Below, piece by piece: positions 54,108-63,970 of a DNA stretch of 64,000 nucleotides. Numbering within the stretch: the stretch's first letter is position 1; each line of letters starts with the position of its first letter. Below the pieces are notes generated by a model, which was given only the letters and a program-made list of their open reading frames with translations, searched no databases and was not told the origin of the DNA. A program made the translations under genes and the position numbers. The stretch is from assembly GCA_018828145.1 (NCBI GenBank), contig JAHJWO010000007.1, positions 122,750 to 186,749 of the forward strand. The letters are read 5' to 3'. The stretch comes from Alphaproteobacteria bacterium. Lineage in GTDB: Bacteria > Pseudomonadota > Alphaproteobacteria > Rhizobiales > Devosiaceae.

Positions 54108-54638
54108 ATGAAGAAGACCATTATTGCCACCACCATTGCTGCCTTGCTCTCGACCAGCGCTCTTCCCGTGCTGGCTCAGGACGCTGCAGTCGGTGTCGAT
54201 GCCGGCGCCGGCGTGACCGTTGATACCCCGGCAGTAGACGCTGCAGCCGGTGCTGACGCAAACGCCAATGCGAATGCCAATGCCAATGCTGCGAACGCCA
54301 GCGCCAATGCCGGCGGCATGTCCGACAACACCTTCGGCTCGGTGATGTCCTCCATCTCCGGCTCTGCCGATATTGACCTGTCGGCTGTGACCGATGAAGC
54401 CAATGTCACGATCGTCCTGCTGTCCTCCCTGCAGGGCAATGCGGACACCGAGGCTGCGGCCCTTGATGAGGCGCTTTCGGCCAATGCCGATGCCATGACG
54501 ACCCTCCACACCAATGTGGAAGGCAATGCCGCCATCAAGGCCAAGCTCGAAGCCGAAGGCCATGCCTCCAGCGACGTTGTCGCGGTTAAGAGCAATGCCG
54601 ATGGTTCCGTGATCGTCTATGTTGACGACCGCGCTTAA
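54108..54638 (+). CDS. exported Ala/Asn-rich low-complexity protein
   Basis: A 176-residue protein with a signal peptide ending near VLAQ (about residue 24). The next 45 residues are Ala/Gly/Val/Asp rich and include an Asn-Ala alternation (DANANANANANAANASANAGG, about 50-70). The C-terminal 100 residues look folded, with no Cys and few aromatics. I do not recognise a family. It is monocistronic with a clear terminator, suggesting strong expression. A cell-envelope or matrix role is possible but unproven. Confidence 0.7.
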   Translation: MKKTIIATTIAALLSTSALPVLAQDAAVGVDAGAGVTVDTPAVDAAAGADANANANANANAANASANAGGMSDNTFGSVMSSISGSADIDLSAVTDEANVTIVLLSSLQGNADTEAAALDEALSANADAMTTLHTNVEGNAAIKAKLEAEGHASSDVVAVKSNADGSVIVYVDDRA

Positions 54639-54658
54639 TCTGAAGGTATGAACGACGA

Positions 54659-54687
54659 ACCCCGGCCGCGAGGCCGGGGTTTTTTTT
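54659..54687 (+). terminator. intrinsic terminator of the Ala/Asn-rich protein gene
   Basis: ACCCCGGCC, a four-base loop and GGCCGGGGT lead into eight T, 20 bases after the stop codon. On the other strand there is no T-run, so it does not serve thuB. Confidence 0.92.
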
Positions 54688-54707
54688 GTTCCAATCGGCA
54701 AGTCGAC

Positions 54708-55751
54708 CTAGACCTGGTGTTCCATCCGGTCACGGTCTGTCGCGGTAGCCAGGTCCAGCACCTTCTGGATGTTGGTGGCGTGACGGAAGCTGGGCTCGTC
54801 ATTCTTGCCGGCCCGCACGGCCTCGACAAAGCGCATGTAGTTGGTCGGAACGGTCTCGGTCACCACTTCCGTCCAGGTACCGGTTTCGGCATCGTCGCCC
54901 AGGCAGGTGAACAGCTTGGACCAGTCGTGCCGATGCTGCACCTCCACCGAGCCCAATTCACCATACACGCGCAGCCGCAGCTCATTGAAGTGCCCGGTCG
55001 CCCAGCGCGTCGCGTGGATCACGCCCAGAGCACCATTCTCCAGCTGCGCCGTCATGGCAAAGCTGTCATTGGCGTCGAGATCATATTCGCCGATACGATT
55101 GTTCTCGGCCTTCTCGAACGTCTCCAGCCGGCAGAATACCTTGGAAAAATCGCTGCCGGCCCCATAGGCGGCAAAGTCGAGAATATGCACGCCGATATCG
55201 CCCAGCACGCCATTGGAGCCGTGCTTCTTGGAAAGGCGCCACAGCCACTGCGATTCCGTACGCCAGTCGCCCCAGGCCTTGCTCACCAGCCAGCTCTGCA
55301 GATAGCTCGCCTCGAAATGCTTGATCTTGCCGACAGCGCCCGATTGCACGATCTCGCGCGCCTTCTGCAGCTGGCTGACATTGCGGTAGGTCAGGTTGAC
55401 CATGTTGATCAGGCCCAGCCGCTCGGCTTCCTCGGTCATCTCCATGGCCTTGGCATGGTCGGTCGCCAGCGGCTTCTCGCAGAACACATGCTTGCCCGCC
55501 TTGAGCGCGGCCATTGTCGTTGGATGATGCACGCTGTCGGGCGTGACATTGGCCACCGCGTCGAACTCGCCCCAGGCCAGGGCGGCGTCCAGCGAGCCGA
55601 AACCCCGCTCAATGCTATGCGTCGTGCAGAACGCCTCGACGCGTGCCGGATCGACGTCCACGCCGCCGGCCAGGGTCACGCCCTCGATCGCGGCAAAATG
55701 CTTGGCATGCTGATTGGCCATGCCACCGGTACCCAGAATGAGGATACGCAT
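54708..55751 (-). CDS. thuB: ThuB-like Gfo/Idh/MocA dehydrogenase
   Basis: A 347-residue dehydrogenase. The Rossmann part begins ILILGTGGMANQHAKHF, the conserved EKP lies in HVFCEKPLATDH, and the C-terminal beta-sheet domain has GVLGDIGVHILDFA with the usual Asp/His. In Sinorhizobium, ThuA and ThuB convert imported trehalose, maltose or sucrose to 3-keto derivatives. It is the last gene of the thu operon, separated from thuA by a REP-like element. The ATG is at 55751. Confidence 0.88.
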   Translation of the reverse strand: MRILILGTGGMANQHAKHFAAIEGVTLAGGVDVDPARVEAFCTTHSIERGFGSLDAALAWGEFDAVANVTPDSVHHPTTMAALKAGKHVFCEKPLATDHAKAMEMTEEAERLGLINMVNLTYRNVSQLQKAREIVQSGAVGKIKHFEASYLQSWLVSKAWGDWRTESQWLWRLSKKHGSNGVLGDIGVHILDFAAYGAGSDFSKVFCRLETFEKAENNRIGEYDLDANDSFAMTAQLENGALGVIHATRWATGHFNELRLRVYGELGSVEVQHRHDWSKLFTCLGDDAETGTWTEVVTETVPTNYMRFVEAVRAGKNDEPSFRHATNIQKVLDLATATDRDRMEHQV

Positions 55752-55802
55752 ATTTCATATTCCTTGTGGGCCACCGCAGTGACCGCTGGTCAACATTCCA
55801 CC

Positions 55803-55885
55803 GGGTCATTCCCACGAAGGCGGGAACCCCTGTCTTCTTACGGCACCGACAAACTGAGCATCCCGCTTTCGCGGGAATGGCGCAG
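55803..55885. repeat. REP-like palindromic element D between thuA and thuB
   Basis: Two GC hairpins, ATTCCCACGAAGGCGGGAA near 55806-55824 and CATCCCGCTTTCGCGGGAATG near 55859-55879, stand in opposite orientation. This type of short repeat is common between genes of many bacteria. It lies within the thu transcript. Confidence 0.65.
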
Positions 55886-55923
55886 TGGGCGGGCGGCTTT
55901 GGATCGGCGCCCGCCTGCAGGTC

Positions 55924-56706
55924 CTACCGGAAGCCTTCTTCACGCCCGTGATGCAGCTTGGGGCCGCGCTCTTCGATCTTTTCCAGCGCCTCTTCCACCG
56001 GGGTATTCGGTGCGTCGAGAATCTGGGGGAACTGGTTCTCGTTATAGGCCCAGTTGACTGCATTGCGCAGCACGAGGCCGACCGTGTCGTCGTGATAGGT
56101 CGGATAGGTTTCGTGGCCCGGGCGGAAATAGAAGATATTGCCGGCGCCACGACGATAGGTCAGGCCGCTCCGGAACACTTCGCCACCCTGGAACCAGCTG
56201 ACAAAGACTGTCTCCAGCGGCTCAGGCACGCTGAAGGGCTCGCCATACATCTCTTCCATTTCGAGCTCGAAATAGGCCGGCAGCCCCTTGGCAATGGGGT
56301 GCCCCGGATTGGTGACCCAGAGCCGCTCGCGCTCGCCGGCCTCGCGCCAATGCAGCGCGCATGGCGAGCCCATCAGGCGCTTGAAGATCTTGGAGAAGTG
56401 CCCGGAATGCAGCACGATCAGGCCCATGCCCTCCCACACCCGCTTGGCGATGCGCTCGACAATCTCGTCCTCGACCTGACCATGCGCGGCATGGCCCCAC
56501 CATACCAGCACATCCGTCTCGGCCAGGGCCTCGACGGTGCAGCCATGCTCTGGGTCCTGCAAGGTCGTGGTCTTGGTCACGATATTGCTGTCGGCGGATA
56601 GCAGCTTGGCAATCTGGTTGTGCATGCCGGTGGGATAGTTGTCGGCCACGATCTTGTTCTTCTGCTCGTGAACGTTTTCGCCCCACACCAGGGTACGGAT
56701 CGGCAT
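55924..56706 (-). CDS. thuA: ThuA-like trehalose-catabolism protein
   Basis: A 260-residue ThuA protein: [14 protein letters not shown] at the N-terminus, [32 protein letters not shown] and [14 protein letters not shown]. It works with ThuB in making 3-keto-disaccharides. AAGGAGA precedes the ATG. The 184-base gap to thuK holds two stem-loops. The paralogue at 48474-49121 is shorter and diverged. Confidence 0.9.
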   Translation of the reverse strand: MPIRTLVWGENVHEQKNKIVADNYPTGMHNQIAKLLSADSNIVTKTTTLQDPEHGCTVEALAETDVLVWWGHAAHGQVEDEIVERIAKRVWEGMGLIVLHSGHFSKIFKRLMGSPCALHWREAGERERLWVTNPGHPIAKGLPAYFELEMEEMYGEPFSVPEPLETVFVSWFQGGEVFRSGLTYRRGAGNIFYFRPGHETYPTYHDDTVGLVLRNAVNWAYNENQFPQILDAPNTPVEEALEKIEERGPKLHHGREEGFR

Positions 56707-56791
56707 TGGTAGTCTCCTTGGAATACGTGCTGGAATTTGCCGCGCAGTCACAGGAGGGAGGCCCGTCCGTCACGGCTATCGCATTGGTTTG

Positions 56792-56883
56792 GCGCCGGCT
56801 GGCTGCCGGCGCGTCTTTTGCCACCCGCCGCCGCTTGCGCATCCGGGGGTAGAAAGGCATTGCGGCAGGGCCATGGCCCTGCC
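56792..56883 (-). other. two stem-loops between thuK and thuA
   Basis: GCGCCGGC/GCCGGCGC with a five-base loop (56792-56812) and a 20-base perfect palindrome GGCAGGGCCATGGCCCTGCC (56864-56883), seven bases past the thuK stop. No T-run follows on the minus strand. They may stabilise the transporter part of the message or reduce read-through into thuAB. Confidence 0.6.
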
Positions 56884-56890
56884 CGTCATT

Positions 56891-57898
56891 TTAGCGGACA
56901 GGTTTGCCGGCTGCGTCGAAGCGGTGGATCTTGTCTTCCATCGGTGAAATGTGGACCACCTCGCCGCTCTTGTAATTGTTCGAGCCATCGAGGCGCACCA
57001 CGACCGGCTCCTCGGTCCCCATCTCCAGATAGACGTAGGAATCGGCGCCCAGATTCTCGGTGTGGATTACCGTGCCGTTCCAAAGCCCGTTATCGGGGGT
57101 GATGGTGATGTGTTCGCCGCGAATGCCCAGCGTATGCGCGCCGAACTTCTCCGCCCGCTCGCCGCCGATGAAATTCATCTTGGGCGACCCGATGAAGCCG
57201 GCGACGAATACCGAATTGGGCTTCTCATAGAGCTCCATGGGCGTCCCGACCTGCTCGATCAGCCCATCGCGCAGCACGCAGATGCGGTCAGCCAGCGTCA
57301 TGGCCTCGACCTGGTCATGCGTCACATAGACCATGGTGACATTGTCCATGCTCTCATGCAGCTTGGCGATCTCGATACGGGTCGCCACGCGCAAAGCGGC
57401 ATCGAGGTTCGACAGCGGCTCGTCGAACAGGAACACCTTGGGATCACGGGTGATGGCGCGGCCAATGGCGACGCGCTGGCGCTGGCCGCCCGAAAGCTGC
57501 TTGGGCAGCCGATCGAGATACTGCCGGATTTGCAGCATATCCGCGGCCTTTTCGACGCGCTGGCGGATCTCGTCCTTGTCGTGGCCCTTTTCGAGCGTCA
57601 GACCAAAGGCCATGTTCTCGTAGACCGTCATGTGCGGGTAGAGCGCATAGGACTGGAACACCATGGCGATGCCGCGCTTGGACGGTGCCAGGGCATTGAC
57701 CACCTTGCCGTCGAACAGCATCTCGCCTGAGGTGATGTCCTCAAGCCCCGAGATCAGCCGAAGCAGCGTGGATTTCCCGCAGCCGGACGGACCGACGAAC
57801 ACCATGAACTCGCCCTTGCGGACTTCGAGGTCGACCCCCTTGATCACCTCGACCGCGCCGAAGGCCTTGCGGATATTGCGAAGCTCAATGCTTGCCAT
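56891..57898 (-). CDS. thuK: ThuK-like sugar ABC transporter ATPase
   Basis: A 335-residue MalK/UgpC-type ATPase: GPSGCGKST, LSGGQRQR, LFDEPLSNLDA and VTHDQVEAMTLADR, then the C-terminal regulatory OB-fold region (LGIRGEHITI, GADSYVYLEM). It powers the ThuFG permease. The start follows the thuG stop by 12 bases. Confidence 0.9.
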   Translation of the reverse strand: MASIELRNIRKAFGAVEVIKGVDLEVRKGEFMVFVGPSGCGKSTLLRLISGLEDITSGEMLFDGKVVNALAPSKRGIAMVFQSYALYPHMTVYENMAFGLTLEKGHDKDEIRQRVEKAADMLQIRQYLDRLPKQLSGGQRQRVAIGRAITRDPKVFLFDEPLSNLDAALRVATRIEIAKLHESMDNVTMVYVTHDQVEAMTLADRICVLRDGLIEQVGTPMELYEKPNSVFVAGFIGSPKMNFIGGERAEKFGAHTLGIRGEHITITPDNGLWNGTVIHTENLGADSYVYLEMGTEEPVVVRLDGSNNYKSGEVVHISPMEDKIHRFDAAGKPVR

Positions 57899-57910
57899 TT
57901 CTGTAGCTCC

Positions 57911-58755
<845 letters not shown>

Positions 58756-58756
<1 letters not shown>

Positions 58757-59736
58757 CAGCGGTCTCCCCCGTCGAACCGAACTTTGCCCAGCCAGATGTA
58801 GAGAATGGTCATCAGCGCGATGATCAGGAACAACATGGTCGACATCGCCGAGCCATAGGCGAAATTGTCGAAGTCGAAGAGGTTCTCTCGGGCCAGCACG
58901 CTCATGGTCTTGGTGGCAACGCTGTTGGGCGTCAGCACGTAGATCAGGTCGAAAATTCGCAGGGCATCGAGGAGCCGGAAGATGATCGCGACCATGAGGG
59001 CGGGACGTACCAGCGGGAGCGTGATCCGGAAGAACTGCTTGACCGGATGCACGCCATCGAGCTCGGCGGCTTCATAGATATCCTTGGGCACCATCTGCAG
59101 GCCGGCCAGGATCAGCAGCGCCATGAACGGCGTGGTCTTCCAGATATCAACGATCAGCACCGCTGTCATCGCCGTCTCCGGCGTAGCGGTCCACGCCACC
59201 TTCTGGCTCAGCAGGCCCAGCTTCATGCCCAGGTCATTGATGATGCCGAACTGGTCGTTGAGCATCCAGGACCACATTTTGGCCGACACGATGGTCGGGA
59301 TGGCCCAGGGAATGAGAATGGCGGCGCGTACGATGCCGCGGCCCTTGAATTCGGCATTGAGCACCAGGGCCACGATCATGCCGAGCACGGCCTCGAAGCT
59401 CACCGATACGAAGGCAAAGCGGAGTGTGTTCCACACCGCATTCCACCAGGCCGGATCGGCCAGCAGTCCGCGATAGCGGACCACGCCGCTGTCGAGCGTC
59501 TGCCAGCGCAGATAATTGCCGAAACCCACCCACTCGGCCCCGTAGAGGTCGTTGAGGGAGGCATCGGTGAAAGAGAAATAGATTGAGCGAAGGAGCGGCC
59601 AGCCTGCCACCACGGCAAGAGCGAGCAGCATGGGCACCAGGAACCATCGCGCGGCGCGCACGCGCTGCTGCATCAGCTCCGATTTGATCTTAGGCGCGGT
59701 CACCGTGATCGGCGGCGCCAGCGTTTCGGTCGTCAT
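58756..59736 (-). CDS. thuF: ThuF-like sugar ABC permease
   Basis: A 326-residue MalF-type permease with a polar N-terminus of about 30 residues, then membrane helices and the EAA loop DIYEAAELDGVHPVKQFFRI. It pairs with ThuG for uptake of trehalose, maltose or sucrose. It starts 91 bases after the binding-protein gene. Confidence 0.9.
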
Positions 59737-59827
59737 TGCGGCCTCCTCCCCGTATTGTCGTCATCTTGGCGCAAAGCGGGCGGCCGGGATAGCCCGGCCG
59801 TCCGCCCTGCATGGGCCCTGGGAGGAC

Positions 59828-61096
59828 TTACCAGGCGTCGCCCTTGAGATCGGCCAGATCGGCCTCGAGGAGTTCGAGGTTCTCGGCGGCAGTCCCGTTA
59901 CCCGAGAGGGTATTGTGGACGGCGCTCCAGAACATCGAGGAGACCTCGTTGTACTTCACCTTGGTCGGTGCCGACGGACGCGGCACGGCGTTCTGGAAGA
60001 TTTCCTTCCAGTTTGCCATGAACGGCGAAGCGGCCAGCACATCGGCGTCGTCATAGAGCGACTCGATGGTGGGCAGGTTCGACTGGTTGATCGCGCGTTC
60101 CTTCTGCACTTCGGTCGAGCTCAGGAAGAGTGCCAGTTCGATGGCAGCTTCCGGATCGGGCGTGTACTTGGACACAGCGACGTTCCAGCCACCCAGCGTA
60201 GCCGCCGAGCGAGCACCTTCGCCGTCACCGGCGGGGAGCGGAGCCACGTCGAACTTGCCCTTCACGGCCGAGTCGTCGCCATTGCCCAGGGCATAGGCAT
60301 AGGGCCAGTTGCGGTGGAACACGGCATTGCCGAGCTGCCACACGCCGCGGCTTTCTTCTTCCTGGTAGGCCAGGTTGCCTTCCGGAGAGATCGTCCCGAT
60401 CCAGCCGGCAGCGCGGTCGATAGCGGCAGCCGCCTGCTCGTTGTTGATCGAGATCGTGCCGTCTGCTTCGATGATCTGGCCACCGCCATTGGACATGACC
60501 CATTCGAGGGCATCGCAGGTCAGGCCTTCATAGGCATTGCCCTGGAACACGAAACCCCACATCTCGGAATTGCCGGCAGCGCGCTCGGCATCCATGATTT
60601 CCTTGGCGGTCGCTTCCATCTCGGCCCAGGTGGTCGGCACGGGCTTGCTGTACTTTTCCAGCAGATCGGTGCGGTAGAACAGGGCGGGCGCGTCGGTGAA
60701 GGCCGGCAGGGCAACGAGCTTGCCGTCAACCGTCTGCGACTCGATGATGGACGGGAAATGGTCACCCACGACGTCCTTGGCGGCCTCGGTCAGGTCGAGG
60801 AACTGGTCGGCGAGCTGGGGCGCCCAGATCACGTCGGTCTGGTACACGTCGATGTCGGTATTGCCGGCAGCGAGCCACAGGCGATACTGGCCGAATTGGT
60901 CGGAGGTCGAGGATGGCATCGGCACAACGGTGACCGTGTGGCCGGTGTCAGCTTCGAACTTGTCGAGCTGGCTGCGCAGGAATGCCAGGCCATTGCCGGT
61001 GTCACCCGAAACGATCGACAGTTCCGCGGCCTGCGCTGAGCCCACGACCAGCGTTACGCTCGTCAAAAGTCCAACGAGCAGCTTGTTGATTTTCAT
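59828..61096 (-). CDS. thuE: ThuE-like trehalose/maltose-binding protein
   Basis: A 422-residue extracellular solute-binding protein family 1 with a signal peptide ending near AQAA (about residue 24). Typical segments are DVYQTDVIWAPQLADQF, LVALPAFTDAPALFYRTDLLEKY and GVWQLGNAVFHRNWPYAY. The ATG at 61096 follows GGGAGGA at ideal spacing; an in-frame start eight codons upstream is less likely. It heads thuEFGKAB and lies divergent from the LacI regulator. Confidence 0.9.
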   Translation of the reverse strand: MKINKLLVGLLTSVTLVVGSAQAAELSIVSGDTGNGLAFLRSQLDKFEADTGHTVTVVPMPSSTSDQFGQYRLWLAAGNTDIDVYQTDVIWAPQLADQFLDLTEAAKDVVGDHFPSIIESQTVDGKLVALPAFTDAPALFYRTDLLEKYSKPVPTTWAEMEATAKEIMDAERAAGNSEMWGFVFQGNAYEGLTCDALEWVMSNGGGQIIEADGTISINNEQAAAAIDRAAGWIGTISPEGNLAYQEEESRGVWQLGNAVFHRNWPYAYALGNGDDSAVKGKFDVAPLPAGDGEGARSAATLGGWNVAVSKYTPDPEAAIELALFLSSTEVQKERAINQSNLPTIESLYDDADVLAASPFMANWKEIFQNAVPRPSAPTKVKYNEVSSMFWSAVHNTLSGNGTAAENLELLEADLADLKGDAW

Positions 61097-61593
61097 TAGA
61101 TATCCTCCCGAATGAAGCAACCGTCGGGGGGCACACCTGTTCGGCCTGCGCTGAAGCGCCGGCCTTGAACAAATTCTCCTCCCCGTAAAAGCGCCCGTTT
61201 CAGCGGCTGTTCCGCCTACATTTCCAAAGCGCTTTGGGTCAAAAAGAACCAGAGCTGCGAATTTCTGTCAAGCGGGGCTCAGGTGGAATCTTTGTAAATT
61301 TCACCAGGCGATCTGAATTCATCAATCTTTTCATCAGGTTGATATGAAGCCAACGACGCCGCGCCAAAACCCACCTTCATTTTCCATGAGGTACGCACCT
61401 CAGAATATTGACAACGATTTCGGCTCTTGCATCAAAATTTGAAATCGCTTTGAATGATCGCCGGAGGAGTAGGCAGGAACCGCTGTTCAAGGCGGCCTGT
61501 GTGCCCTAAAGGCAAGGCAGACCGGGCGCGCGCCCCTTGGATGCGCCGCCCACAAAGCGTTGGTCATGCCGTGCCTGGGGCCAGTTTGCAGCG
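61097..61593. promoter_or_regulatory. divergent thuE/thuR promoter region with LacI operators
   Basis: CCAAAGCGCTTTGG at 61224-61237 is a perfect 14-base LacI-type palindrome. It lies just after a candidate thuE promoter on the minus strand (TTGACA 61271-61266, 17 bases, TTCTTT 61248-61243), where a bound repressor would block transcription. A weaker related site, TGAAATCGCTTTGA, is at 61440-61453, nearer thuR, with TTGACA about 30 bases upstream of it on the plus strand. The rest of this 497-base gap is AT-richer than the surroundings and holds no gene that I can see. Confidence 0.8.
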
Positions 61594-62607
61594 ATGAGAT
61601 TGAAGGATCTGGCCGAACATCTGGGCCTGTCGCAAACCACTGTCAGCCGCGCGCTCAATGGCTATCCTGAAGTCAACGAGGCGACACGCCTGCGCGTGGC
61701 CGAGACAGCGGCGCGCCTCGGTTATCGCCCCAATGCTAGTGCCTTGCGCCTGGCCACCGGCCGCGCTGGCGCTATCGGCCTTGTGCTGCGCGGCGCGGAC
61801 GAACTGGGGCCACATATGAGCGAGTTCATGGCCGGCATGAGCGGGCGCATGAGCACCGAGGAAATCGACATCCTGCTCATCACGGTGGAGAATTTCCAGG
61901 ACGAGATGGCGGCCTATCGCCGGCTTGCGGCGAGCCAGAAGGTCGACGCCTTCGTGCTCCATTCGCCCACGCTCAAGGATGCACGGGCCGAACTGTTGCT
62001 CGACCTCAACATTCCCTTCGTCATGCATGGCCGCACCAATATCGGCCAGCCCGTGGCGTGGATGGATATCGACAACACCAGCGCGGTCGAACGCGCCACC
62101 AGCCACCTGCTCGATCTGGGCCATCGTCGTATCGCCCTGCTCAACGGGGTCAAGGGCCGCACCTTCGCCGAGCACCGCGAGATCGGCTATCTGGCCGCCC
62201 TGTCGGCCCGCGGCGTGCCCTTCGACGCGGCACTGATGGGCAATTCGGTCTTCACCGACGAAGTGGCCTTCCGCATGGCCCAGGCCATGCTTGAGCTCCG
62301 GCCCCGCCCCACGGCCTTTCTGGCCGGCTCGATGATGACGGCCCTGGGCGTGTTCCGCGCCATCCGCCAGGCCGGCCTCGTCCTAGGCAAGGACGTCTCG
62401 ATGATCGCCCATGACGACGTCTTCCCCTATCTCAACGCCGACAACATGTACCCCACCATGTCCACCACCCGCTCCTCCATCCGCCAGGCCGGCAGCCGCG
62501 TCGCCGAACTCGTCCTGCAGATGCTGGGCGGCAAGCCGCTGGAGGACGTGCACGAGCTCTGGCCCGTGGAACTGGTCCTGCGCGAAAGCTCACGTCCACC
62601 GCCGTAG
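61594..62607 (+). CDS. thuR: ThuR-like LacI-family repressor
   Basis: A 337-residue LacI regulator. The N-terminal helix-turn-helix is RLKDLAEHLGLSQTTVSRAL, followed by the hinge RPNASALRLATGRAGAIG and a sugar-binding core ending near VELVLRE. Homologues start at MRLKDLA, so ATG 61594 is chosen over an upstream in-frame ATG. It is divergent from thuE and should bind the palindrome at 61224-61237, released by trehalose or a derivative. Confidence 0.9.
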   Translation: MRLKDLAEHLGLSQTTVSRALNGYPEVNEATRLRVAETAARLGYRPNASALRLATGRAGAIGLVLRGADELGPHMSEFMAGMSGRMSTEEIDILLITVENFQDEMAAYRRLAASQKVDAFVLHSPTLKDARAELLLDLNIPFVMHGRTNIGQPVAWMDIDNTSAVERATSHLLDLGHRRIALLNGVKGRTFAEHREIGYLAALSARGVPFDAALMGNSVFTDEVAFRMAQAMLELRPRPTAFLAGSMMTALGVFRAIRQAGLVLGKDVSMIAHDDVFPYLNADNMYPTMSTTRSSIRQAGSRVAELVLQMLGGKPLEDVHELWPVELVLRESSRPPP

Positions 62608-62738
62608 CCGACAGCCCAAAAGCAATTTTTGACCATCTGGACGAAACTGTCACAAACGGGCACTGTCATGGTTGCGACTGGGAGGAAGCAGCACCGACGG
62701 GCGCATGGCACAAACGGTTGAAATCATGGCGATTGCGG

Positions 62739-62794
62739 CTGTCACACGCCGTTCCGCCCACCGTCATTGCACTGTCACACCGTCTCTCTAATTC
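62739..62794 (+). promoter_or_regulatory. PHO-box promoter upstream of the last binding-protein gene
   Basis: CCGTCAT-TGCA-CTGTCAC at 62761-62778 matches the PhoB consensus CTGTCAT-N4-CTGTCAC with one mismatch in 14. A further CTGTCAC at 62739-62745 is exactly 22 bases (two 11-base turns) upstream. A -10-like TAATTC (62789-62794) begins ten bases after the box, the normal PhoB geometry. More CTGTCA copies occur at 62647 and 62663 but out of the 11-base phase. Confidence 0.78.
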
Positions 62795-62860
62795 CACCAG
62801 AAGTTCGCCCGGGTCGCCTGTCGTCAGGCACTCGCGAACGACTTTTCAGGGAGACTGAAC

Positions 62861-63970
62861 ATGTCCATCAAGAAGACTCTCGCCGCATCGGTATCGATGC
62901 TTGCGGTGCTCGCCGTTTCTGCCCCCGCCTTTGCCCAGGCTGACCTCGACGCGCTTTACGAAGCGGCCAAGGCCGAGGGCCAGCTCACCACCATCGCCCT
63001 GCCCCATTCCTGGTGCAACTATGGCGGCGTGATCGAAGGCTTCAAGGCCAAGTATCCGGGCATCACCGTCAACGAACTCAACCCCGACGCCGGCTCTGCC
63101 GACGAACTCGAGGCGGTGCGCGCCAATATCGGCAATACCGGCCCGCAGGCGCCGGACGTCCTCGATATCGGCCTCGCCTTCGGCCCGCAGGCCAAGGATG
63201 AGGGCCTGCTGCAGGCCTACAAGGTCTCCACCTGGGACGAAATCCCCGATGACGCCAAGGATGCCGAAGGCTTCTGGTATGGCGACTATTACGGCGTGCT
63301 GGCTTTCGGCATAAACAAGGATATCATCACTGGCGACAACCCGGCTTCCTGGGCCGACCTGATGAAGGACGAGTTCGCCAACTCCGTCGCCCTGGCCGGC
63401 GATCCGCGTACCGCCAACAATGCCATCATGTCGGTCTATGCCGCCGGTCTGTCGACCGGTGCCGACGCCGCCACGGCCGCCCAGGCTGGCCTCGACTACT
63501 TCAAGGCACTCAACGACAAGGGCAATTTCGTGCCTGTCGACGCTGAGGCGGCAGCCATCGCTCAGGGCACCACGCCCATCGCCATCAACTGGGACTACAA
63601 CCTGCTGGCGGCCCGCGACAACCTCAACGGCAACCCGCCGATCGACGTGGTTGTGCCCTCCGATGGCGTCGTCGCCGGCGTCTATGTCCAGGCCATCTCG
63701 GCCCACGCCCCGCATCCCAACGCTGCCAAGCTCTGGATGGAGTATCTCTATTCCGACGAAGGCCAGCTCGGCTGGCTTGCCGGCTACTGCCACCCGATCC
63801 GCTTCAGCGCCATGGCCGAAGCCGGCGTCCTGCCGGACGACCTGATGGCCAAGCTCCCCGCCGCCGAGAACTATGCCAAGGCCGTGTTCCCGAGCATCGA
63901 AGAGCAGAACGCCAACAAGACCACCATCACCACCGGCTGGGACACCACCGTCGGCGCCTCGGTTCAGTAA
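62861..63970 (+). CDS. extracellular solute-binding protein, probably phosphate-starvation induced
   Basis: A 369-residue periplasmic binding protein (family 1/8 type, similar to polyamine, iron or 2-aminoethylphosphonate binders) with a signal peptide ending near AFAQ (residue 26). Conserved segments include LPHSWCNYGGVIEGFKAKYP, DVLDIGLAFGPQA and PIAINWDYNLLAARDN. The permease and ATPase genes expected downstream lie outside the window. The PHO-box promoter suggests a phosphorus compound, such as a phosphonate or phosphodiester, rather than iron or polyamine; the ligand remains inferred. The ATG follows GGGAGAC. Confidence 0.75.
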   Translation: MSIKKTLAASVSMLAVLAVSAPAFAQADLDALYEAAKAEGQLTTIALPHSWCNYGGVIEGFKAKYPGITVNELNPDAGSADELEAVRANIGNTGPQAPDVLDIGLAFGPQAKDEGLLQAYKVSTWDEIPDDAKDAEGFWYGDYYGVLAFGINKDIITGDNPASWADLMKDEFANSVALAGDPRTANNAIMSVYAAGLSTGADAATAAQAGLDYFKALNDKGNFVPVDAEAAAIAQGTTPIAINWDYNLLAARDNLNGNPPIDVVVPSDGVVAGVYVQAISAHAPHPNAAKLWMEYLYSDEGQLGWLAGYCHPIRFSAMAEAGVLPDDLMAKLPAAENYAKAVFPSIEEQNANKTTITTGWDTTVGASVQ

